Source: Bacillota bacterium (lineage in GTDB: Bacteria; Bacillota; Clostridia; Peptostreptococcales; Anaerovoracaceae). From it: a stretch of DNA of 6,809 nucleotides. Positions within the stretch are counted from its first letter, which is position 1; each line of letters begins with the position of its first letter. The stretch spans positions 1 to 6,809 of the forward strand of contig JAQSXD010000203.1 in NCBI GenBank assembly GCA_029266295.1, given 5' to 3'. The notes under the pieces were generated by a model. It was not told the DNA's origin, did no database searches, and was given only the letters and a program-made list of their open reading frames with translations. The translations under genes were made by a program, and so were the position numbers. Positions 1-5,492 of the stretch are shown here, one piece after another.

Positions 1-1649
1 ATTCACTAGCGATGCAAACTGCTGAAAAGACGAGCCCCTCTGCCGCAAGCATCAATAGCAAGGTTTATCACCTTCATATTAATTTTACCGCGGACTGCCA
101 GATGGAGAATATTCGTGCATTTATGCTCGTTAATAAACTTGAGACCATAGGAAAGGTGCTTGCTACCATTCCTGAAGAACTGAGTACCAACAAAGATGCA
201 TCCAGCATCATATCACAGAATGGTTTCTACTGTAGTATTGAGACTAGCCTTCCCCAAGAGCAAATCACAGCTATGACGAAGGGTACATTATCTGTTTACA
301 CCGTTGAATTCATCAGTGCTTTGCCCAATGCCGCCGTCAAGGCGGAAACGAAGACCGTCTCTTCCGCTTCCGTCGATACCACGCCTGTTGCAAACAGTGC
401 ATCGGACTCGGAGTCTGTGAAAGCTGCCCCCAATAGTTCTGATTTATCTGGCGATAACGGCAAAGGAAAAGCAGGAAAGCAGAATCTAATCAACGTTGAT
501 TTAAATAAGCTTGATACCCTAATGGATCTTGTAGGCGAAATTGTAATCACCGAGTCCATGGTTTCAGGCAGCTCCGACCTAGCAGGGCTTGAGCTGGATA
601 ACTTCAATCGAGCTGCAAGACAGCTCCGAAAGCTGACAGACGAATTACAGGACATCGTGATGTCCATCCGAATGGTACCCATCGCATCGACCTTCCAAAA
701 AATGCGCCGTATCGTTAGAGACATGGGTAAGAAGCTTGATAAAGATGTGGATCTGGTACTCATGGGAGAAGCCACAGAGGTTGACAAGACCATCATTGAC
801 GGCATCGCCGATCCTTTGATGCATCTTGTGAGAAATGCCATGGATCACGCCATCGAAGATAAGGATGGAAGATCCGCAGCAAAAAAAGATCCGGTAGGCC
901 GAATCATTCTATCTGCTCAGAACATCGGCGGCGATATCATTATCTCCGTAAGCGATGACGGAAAAGGCCTCGATGCAGAGATGATACTGGAAAAAGCAAA
1001 GGCAAAAAATCTTCTGACGAAGCCGGAAAGTGATTATACGGAAAAAGAAATATTTAACCTGCTGACAATGCCCGGTTTCTCCACGAAAGAAGCCGTTACC
1101 GAGTTTTCCGGACGAGGCGTGGGTATGGATGTGGTCAAAAAGAATATCGAGAAGATCGGAGGTACTGTTACCATTGAAAGCGTCAAAGGAAACGGAACCA
1201 ATATCTTCTTCAAGATACCCCTCACCCTGGCGATTATTGCCAGTATGGAAATCAAAGTGGGCAGCAATGTCTACGCAATACCGATCAACAACATCCGTGA
1301 ATCCTTCAAGGCCACACAAAAGCAGCTGCTTACTGATCCTGACGGCAATGAAATGATCATGATCCGCGGGGTATGCTATCCGATTATACGGCTGCACAAA
1401 ATCTTCCATCTTCAAGATGCCCAGACAAACCTCACCGATGGAATTCTGCTGCTTGTGGATTCCGGTGACCGGTTGGCCTGCATCCTTGCGGATGAGCTTT
1501 TGGGCAAGCATCAAGTTGTGGTTAAGCCCCTGCCTGTTTATCTCAGCAGATACGCAGCAAAGGGAGTTGGCATCGCAGGCTGCACCATACTGGGTGATGG
1601 AAGTATCAGCTTAATTTTGGATGTCCAGGGGATATTAAATCAGTATTAG
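1..1649 (+). CDS. cheA: Chemotaxis histidine kinase CheA, 5'-partial (P2-P3-P4-P5 present)
   Basis: This is the C-terminal part of the chemotaxis sensor kinase, which phosphorylates CheY/CheB in the receptor-CheW array. The reading frame is open to the left edge, and the first ATG (position 12) has no ribosome binding site, so the gene is cut by the window and the P1 phosphotransfer domain with its histidine lies upstream. Counting from the ATG at 12, residues 18-101 are a P2 response-regulator-binding domain (DCQMENIRAF). Residues 102-157 are a Ser/Ala-rich linker, and 158-222 are the P3 dimerisation helices. Residues 222-405 are the P4 ATPase: N box HLVRNAMDHAIE (271-282), G1 DDGKG (315-319), F box PGFSTKE (354-360), G2 GRGVGMD (367-373) and G3 GNGTN (393-397). 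Residues 405-545 are the CheW-like P5 domain. ATP-binding motifs are intact, so the kinase is probably active. The N box has Ala where Gly is usual (DHAIE for DHGIE). It is followed by cheR after 49 nt, probably co-transcribed. Confidence 0.96.
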   Translation, partial: SLAMQTAEKTSPSAASINSKVYHLHINFTADCQMENIRAFMLVNKLETIGKVLATIPEELSTNKDASSIISQNGFYCSIETSLPQEQITAMTKGTLSVYTVEFISALPNAAVKAETKTVSSASVDTTPVANSASDSESVKAAPNSSDLSGDNGKGKAGKQNLINVDLNKLDTLMDLVGEIVITESMVSGSSDLAGLELDNFNRAARQLRKLTDELQDIVMSIRMVPIASTFQKMRRIVRDMGKKLDKDVDLVLMGEATEVDKTIIDGIADPLMHLVRNAMDHAIEDKDGRSAAKKDPVGRIILSAQNIGGDIIISVSDDGKGLDAEMILEKAKAKNLLTKPESDYTEKEIFNLLTMPGFSTKEAVTEFSGRGVGMDVVKKNIEKIGGTVTIESVKGNGTNIFFKIPLTLAIIASMEIKVGSNVYAIPINNIRESFKATQKQLLTDPDGNEMIMIRGVCYPIIRLHKIFHLQDAQTNLTDGILLLVDSGDRLACILADELLGKHQVVVKPLPVYLSRYAAKGVGIAGCTILGDGSISLILDVQGILNQY

Positions 1650-1685
1650 TGACAAAAAGATATTATTGACAAAGAGACGAACGAC

Positions 1686-1691
1686 AGGAGA
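1686..1691 (+). promoter_or_regulatory. Ribosome binding site of cheR
   Basis: AGGAGA lies 7 nt before the ATG at 1699. It decides the start: the frame also opens with a TTG at 1666, but that codon has no comparable purine-rich site, and the extra 11 residues it would add (MTKRRTTGDCS) do not look like the start of a CheR. Confidence 0.8.
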
Positions 1692-1698
1692 CTGCTCT

Positions 1699-2508
1699 AT
1701 GATATACATAAACGATGATGAATTCAACGCCATCACCTCATATATCAAAACGAATTACGGTGTAAACCTGACTCAAAAAAGACCGCTGATCGAAGGCCGG
1801 CTTAGCAATTATATTGCTGGTCTCGGTTTTACAAATTATAAAGACTATTTTGAATATGCAAAGAATGACCGGGTGAATGATGAGATGACTATGCTAATCA
1901 ATAAGTTGACCACCAATCACACCTATTTCTTCAGAGAAAATGAGCATTTTGAATTTTATAGCAACATTGTGCTCCCTTGGATTGAAAAAACGCTCAAATC
2001 CAAGGATTTAAGAGTCTGGAGCGCAGGCTGCTCATCCGGACAGGAGCCTTATACCCTTGCGATGATTACCTTAGAATATCTGGGTGCAAACGCTGCAAGC
2101 TGGGATCATACGATTCTTGCTTCTGATATCTCCAACAAAGTGTTGAACATCGCCAAAAGCGGTATTTACACCCGTGAGGAACTTGGCGAGGTTCCCCACA
2201 GCTGGATCAAGAAGTACTTCAAGGCATACGAAGAAGATAAATTCGTCGTTTCTGACGGGTTAAGAAAGAGCGTTGCCTACCGGAATTTCAATCTTTTAAA
2301 TGAGTTCGGCTTTAAGAAACAATTTCAGTGCATCTTTTGCAGGAATGTGATGATTTATTTTGACATGCCAACAAAAAATGCGATTATCAACAAATTTTAT
2401 GATGCCTTGGAACCAGGGGGCTATTTTATGATCGGACACAGCGAGTCGCTTTCATCCTGTGATCATAAATTTAAATATATTAAGCCCTCGATCTACCAAA
2501 AGGTTTAA
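1699..2508 (+). CDS. cheR: Chemotaxis protein methyltransferase CheR
   Basis: It transfers a methyl group from S-adenosylmethionine to glutamates of chemoreceptors, setting adaptation against the demethylase CheB. The 269-residue length from the ATG at 1699 is normal for the family. Residues 1-75 form the all-helical N-terminal domain. The methyltransferase domain then shows TTNHTYFFRE (71-80, the family TxFFRE signature), the SAM-binding loop SAGCSSGQEPYTLAM (108-122), the acidic ASDIS turn (141-145), CIFCRNVMIYFD (211-222) and GGYFMIGHSESL (240-251). All expected SAM-contact motifs are present, so it should be active. There is no TPR or receptor-docking extension. It follows cheA closely and probably shares its transcript. 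A terminator after its stop codon is not visible, so transcription may continue into fliD. Confidence 0.96.
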   Translation: MIYINDDEFNAITSYIKTNYGVNLTQKRPLIEGRLSNYIAGLGFTNYKDYFEYAKNDRVNDEMTMLINKLTTNHTYFFRENEHFEFYSNIVLPWIEKTLKSKDLRVWSAGCSSGQEPYTLAMITLEYLGANAASWDHTILASDISNKVLNIAKSGIYTREELGEVPHSWIKKYFKAYEEDKFVVSDGLRKSVAYRNFNLLNEFGFKKQFQCIFCRNVMIYFDMPTKNAIINKFYDALEPGGYFMIGHSESLSSCDHKFKYIKPSIYQKV

Positions 2509-2539
2509 CACCTATATCATGGGATGAAAATCTTAAAAT

Positions 2540-2578
2540 TATCGTCTTAGGCTTAAGTTTTCCGCGCAGAGGACGATA
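2540..2578. repeat. Inverted repeat flanking the fliD promoter
   Basis: TATCGTC at 2540-2546 is the exact reverse complement of GACGATA at 2572-2578, with 25 nt between the arms. The right arm coincides with the -10 element of the sigma-28 promoter. It could be a protein-binding operator, or a weak hairpin in read-through RNA from cheR, or chance: seven-base arms in AT-rich DNA are not rare. The repeat is seen; any role is speculation. Confidence 0.3.
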
Positions 2579-2579
2579 T
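2553..2579 (+). promoter_or_regulatory. Sigma-28 (FliA/SigD-type) promoter for fliD-fliS-fliT
   Basis: The -35 region TTAAGTTT (2553-2560) differs at one base from the sigma-28 consensus TAAAGTTT. It is followed by a spacer of exactly 11 nt and the -10 element GACGATAT (2572-2579), one base from the SigD form GCCGATAT. The expected transcription start is near 2586, giving a leader of about 20 nt that already contains the fliD ribosome binding site. The position, in the only sizeable gap before a late flagellar gene, fits the known control of fliD operons by the flagellar sigma factor. Confidence 0.82.
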
Positions 2580-2590
2580 ATTAAATATCA

Positions 2591-2596
2591 AGGGGG
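2591..2596 (+). promoter_or_regulatory. Ribosome binding site of fliD
   Basis: AGGGGG lies 8 nt before the ATG at 2605. An in-frame GTG at 2596 overlaps this site and so cannot be the start; the ATG at 2605 is chosen. Confidence 0.75.
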
Positions 2597-2604
2597 TGCA
2601 AACA

Positions 2605-4512
2605 ATGGCAGTATCTAGTACAAGTTCAAACTCTAGTTCAATATCGAATCTCTCGGCGAAAACCGGAATGGGCGGCTTGGTCTCAGGCATGGATATCGAC
2701 TCATTAGTAGAGAAGATGACCGCTACCAGCAGGCAGAAGATCTTAAAACAAAAGCAGAATGTCCAAAAGCTGGAATGGAAACAAACGGCCTACCGATCCG
2801 TCACCTCTGGGCTAAAGGAATTTCAAACCAAATATCTGGATGTGCTTTCCAAAAGTAATTTCCGCAGTACGGCTTTTTTTAACACAATTAAGGCTGCTTC
2901 GTCCTCAGATGCAGTTACAGTGGCTTCAACTTCCGCAGCCATCACTGGCACCATGAAAATTGATTCCATCACACAGCTTGCTACAAATCAAACAATTACC
3001 ATGGCGGAGGGTGCGACTGCAACCAATCCACTAACGTCCTCTGGTTCCGTTAAAAGCTTTATTGATGGTTTAGAAGCTGGTGACTCTATTAGTTTGACAC
3101 TGGACGGCAGAGTAAGAACAATTACCTTCGACAGCGATTTTGTCAATGCAGTTCAAAACGGTACTCTGACAGATGCGGACAAGGCCCAACTTTTTGAATC
3201 AAAGTTTCAGAGTCTAATTAACACAGCGTTCGGAGCTGACGGATCCAGCAGTGTTATTTCTGTTTCTGTAAATAGTGACAAGCTCACTTTTTCGGCCGAG
3301 GGCTCTCGATTAACCCTCAGTTCCGTAAACGACAACGATACGCTGACAAAGCTTGGTTTTACCAGTGGGCAGTCCAACAAGCTCGTCCTCGGAAATTATC
3401 TTTCCAATCAAAATCTTAAACTACCGCTGACCGCTTCAAGCGATGGATTTTATCGATTTGAAATCAACGGTGAAGAATTTGAATTTGACAGTACGGCCAC
3501 TTTATCCGCTGTGCTTGAAAAGATTAATTCCAGTAAAGCCGGAGTGACAATATCCTATTCAGCTCTGAATGATCGGTTCACGATGACTGCAAAGGAAAGC
3601 GGAAGCGGTGACAACATTACCATAAACGATAAAGACGGTAGCAATCTCATGAAAGTCCTCGGTTTGAGCGAAGAAGCCGGAGCTGTATCTACTGCTGGAG
3701 TCAACGCAATATTAAAAGTTAACGGCCAAACGATTAGCAGAAGCTCCAATTCTTTTGAATTAGACGGTGTGAAGCTTACATTAAATAAAAAGACTGACGA
3801 GGCCGTAACTCTGACCATGACAAATGATGCCACCTCATTAAAGGATACGATCAAATCCTTTGTTGCTGATTATAACGCTATGATTAGCCTCGTCAATGGC
3901 CTTATAACAGAAAAGGCGAACTCCGATTATCAGCCTCTGTCTGACGAGGAGAAGAGCGAAATGTCAGAAACGGAAATCAAAAACTGGGAAGCCAAAGCGA
4001 AATCAGGTATTTTAAAGGGCGACTCCTTGCTTCGAGATGTTTCTTCCAAGCTGCATTCAGCAATGCTTGGAATTTCCGTGAACGAATTCTCTCTTTACAG
4101 TATGGGGATCACTTCTGCCGGATATACAGAAAACGGAAAGCTGGAAATAAATGAGGAAAAACTGGAGGCTGCATTGGAAACCAAGGGCAGCGAAATCAGG
4201 AATCTCTTTACTGAAGTCGGCGGAATCGGCACTTCGCTTAACAACATCATCACAAACGCAACAAAAACAAGCGGCGTAAAGGGTTCCAGAGGTACTCTCG
4301 TTGAAGCCGCCGGTGTCGAAAATACAACTTCTCAAACGGAGAATACCATCTACGAACAGATTAAACGAACCAATAAGACAATTACCACCTTACAGACCCG
4401 GCTCACAAATGAAGAAACCAGGCTCTGGAAACGGTTTACTGCTATGGAAACGGCAATCAACGGATTGAACTCGCAAAGCTCCATCCTATCGCAGTTCAGC
4501 AGTAATTCTTAA
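2605..4512 (+). CDS. fliD: Flagellar filament cap protein FliD (hook-associated protein 2)
   Basis: FliD is exported through the flagellar type III system and forms the cap at the filament tip, where flagellin subunits are folded and inserted. The 635-residue protein, starting at ATG 2605, has the FliD N-terminal region at about 20-125 (GMGGLVSGMDIDSLVEKM at 21-38, then a helical stretch) and the FliD C-terminal region from about 365 to the end. Within the latter are VNGQTISRSSNSFELDGV (372-389), the signature YQPLSDEEKSEMSETEIKNW (442-461) with AKSGILKGDSLL (465-476), and a terminal amphipathic coiled coil (about 580-630). The middle holds two related hook-IN-like beta repeats (about 163-255 and 283-356). 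There is no cleavable signal peptide and no transmembrane segment, as expected for an exported axial protein. It is Ser/Thr/Asn-rich with no cysteine evident, typical of extracellular flagellar parts. It is the first gene after the sigma-28 promoter, with fliS 38 nt downstream. Confidence 0.96.
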   Translation: MAVSSTSSNSSSISNLSAKTGMGGLVSGMDIDSLVEKMTATSRQKILKQKQNVQKLEWKQTAYRSVTSGLKEFQTKYLDVLSKSNFRSTAFFNTIKAASSSDAVTVASTSAAITGTMKIDSITQLATNQTITMAEGATATNPLTSSGSVKSFIDGLEAGDSISLTLDGRVRTITFDSDFVNAVQNGTLTDADKAQLFESKFQSLINTAFGADGSSSVISVSVNSDKLTFSAEGSRLTLSSVNDNDTLTKLGFTSGQSNKLVLGNYLSNQNLKLPLTASSDGFYRFEINGEEFEFDSTATLSAVLEKINSSKAGVTISYSALNDRFTMTAKESGSGDNITINDKDGSNLMKVLGLSEEAGAVSTAGVNAILKVNGQTISRSSNSFELDGVKLTLNKKTDEAVTLTMTNDATSLKDTIKSFVADYNAMISLVNGLITEKANSDYQPLSDEEKSEMSETEIKNWEAKAKSGILKGDSLLRDVSSKLHSAMLGISVNEFSLYSMGITSAGYTENGKLEINEEKLEAALETKGSEIRNLFTEVGGIGTSLNNIITNATKTSGVKGSRGTLVEAAGVENTTSQTENTIYEQIKRTNKTITTLQTRLTNEETRLWKRFTAMETAINGLNSQSSILSQFSSNS

Positions 4513-4550
4513 CGGTCAAGAATAGAAAAGAATTGAATGAGGTGTAAATC

Positions 4551-4931
4551 ATGCAGCAGGCAAATTTATATCAGCAGTATAAATCACAATCCTTAGAAAC
4601 CCTTACGAAGGGGGAAATAGTAGTTAAGCTCTTCGAAGAAGCATCGAAACAGATCAGCATAGGCATATTTTTTGCCAATAATGGTAATGCACCCAAATCC
4701 TTCAGCAGCATTGTAAAAGCGCAGAAAATAATCCAGACATTGAATTTTTCTTTAGACAAAAAATATGAGATATCTGCCGAGTTAGGAGAGATGTATCTCT
4801 TTCTTCATCAAAAGCTGGCCGAAGCGAATACCAACAAGAACGTGTCTCTAATGAGAGAAATTCTGTCACTAGTCGATGATCTTAAGGATACCTTCAGACA
4901 GGCTGAAAAATTGGCAAGAGTTCAAAGATAA
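4551..4931 (+). CDS. fliS: Flagellin export chaperone FliS
   Basis: FliS binds the C-terminal helix of newly made flagellin in the cytoplasm, prevents premature polymerisation and delivers it to the export gate. The 126-residue, all-helical protein has the family layout: an N-terminal NLYQQYKSQSLETLTKGEIV segment (5-24) matching the usual YxxxxxxTasPxEL start, a helix KLFEEASKQISIGI (26-39), KAQKIIQTLNFSLD (56-69), and the conserved ELGEMYLFLHQKLAEANTNK (77-96) followed by a final helix. A Shine-Dalgarno sequence (GAGGTG, 4539-4544) lies 6 nt before the ATG. The N-terminal motif has Lys-Gly where many FliS proteins have Ser-Pro or Asn-Pro, a modest departure. It lies between fliD and the FliT-like gene in the usual fliD-fliS-fliT order and is presumably read from the same sigma-28 promoter. 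Confidence 0.93.
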   Translation: MQQANLYQQYKSQSLETLTKGEIVVKLFEEASKQISIGIFFANNGNAPKSFSSIVKAQKIIQTLNFSLDKKYEISAELGEMYLFLHQKLAEANTNKNVSLMREILSLVDDLKDTFRQAEKLARVQR

Positions 4932-5001
4932 ATGAGATTTGTTGATTTGATTTTAAAGGTTATGCAAAATGACAGGTGTAGAAATGTAAGGGAGTTGCGG
5001 G

Positions 5002-5391
5002 ATGGATTTGACACAAGAATATTATCAAAAGAAAAAAGCGCTTCTTAATCAATGTCTTCGACTCAGTGAAGATATCGCAAGTGGACTTGAGCAGTGGGAA
5101 AATCTCGCAAGCATATTGTCTGAACGAGAAAGTATTCTCGACCAGATCAAAGAATTAGAGATCGTCACCACAGAAGAAACGAAACGTTCTCTTCCCCATG
5201 AAAAAAGACGTGATCTAGATCAGTCAATCAAATTGATTCTAGACTTCGATCAGGATACCATAAAAGCAATGCGCAAAGAACAGCAGGACATCATGGCCTC
5301 ACTGAAAGCCAATATTCAGGAGCAAAAAACCATCCAGTATGGTACTTCTACCCAGCCGTCCAGCGGCAGGCTCATGAATTATGGATTATAG
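5002..5391 (+). CDS. fliT: FliT-like flagellar chaperone
   Basis: This 129-residue, highly charged protein is predicted to be almost all helix (about 3-29, 30-52 and 66-112), followed by a flexible tail of about 17 residues (YGTSTQPSSGRLMNYGL). Its identity rests mainly on position directly after fliD-fliS, where many Firmicutes carry a FliT-type chaperone, and on its size and coiled-coil character. LSERESILDQIKEL (39-52) resembles the helix found in FliT/FlgN-type export chaperones. In well-studied species FliT binds FliD and holds it export-competent; that role here is inferred. GGAG at 4991-4994 lies 7 nt before the ATG. It is separated from fliS by 70 nt without a convincing promoter, so it is probably the last gene of the fliD operon, ahead of the hairpin terminator at 5457. 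Sequence conservation in this family is low, so FlgN-like or another flagellar helper are alternatives. Confidence 0.72.
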   Translation: MDLTQEYYQKKKALLNQCLRLSEDIASGLEQWENLASILSERESILDQIKELEIVTTEETKRSLPHEKRRDLDQSIKLILDFDQDTIKAMRKEQQDIMASLKANIQEQKTIQYGTSTQPSSGRLMNYGL

Positions 5392-5456
5392 AAATTAACA
5401 TGGGACGATAAGATAAAATCATAATGAATTTTGTTTCTCATTAAAGTAACATAAGG

Positions 5457-5491
5457 AAAACCTCCGGACATCGAAATGTCAGGAGGTTTTT
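5457..5491. terminator. Intrinsic terminator between convergent units, probably bidirectional
   Basis: AAAACCTCC (5457-5465) pairs with GGAGGTTTT (5482-5490). After one G-A mismatch the stem continues as GACAT/ATGTC (5467-5471 with 5476-5480), closed by a CGAA loop. The plus strand then reads five T in a row, a standard terminator for fliD-fliS-fliT. On the minus strand the stem also ends in four T and starts just after the stop codon of the convergent gene (5493-5495), so it can end that transcript as well. Confidence 0.88.
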
Positions 5492-5492
5492 A

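Noticed and set aside
12..14. ATG at 12 as the true start of a short CheA lacking P1
   Set aside because: There is no ribosome binding site in the visible 11 nt, the frame is open to the window edge, and the protein begins in a linker just before P2. The gene is most simply cut by the window boundary.
296..841. Long minus-strand open frame of 181 codons inside cheA
   Set aside because: It is antisense to conserved P2-P4 coding sequence, its translation is Ser-rich with no recognisable domain, and no ribosome binding site supports it. It is a shadow of cheA.
909..1514. Minus-strand open frame of 201 codons inside cheA
   Set aside because: It is opposite the well-conserved P4-P5 region and its protein resembles no family. 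It is a coding shadow.
4942..4970. Possible sigma-70-type promoter (TTGATT and an AT-rich stretch) between fliS and the FliT-like gene
   Set aside because: At normal spacing the -10 position reads CAAAAT or worse, and the TAAAGGTT nearby lacks a sigma-28 -10 element 11 nt downstream. The support is too weak to call a promoter.
4932..5048. Small open frame starting with the ATG directly after the fliS stop codon
   Set aside because: It is about 38 codons, runs out of frame into the FliT-like gene, has no Shine-Dalgarno of its own and has no recognisable product. The gap is better read as a leader for the FliT-like gene.
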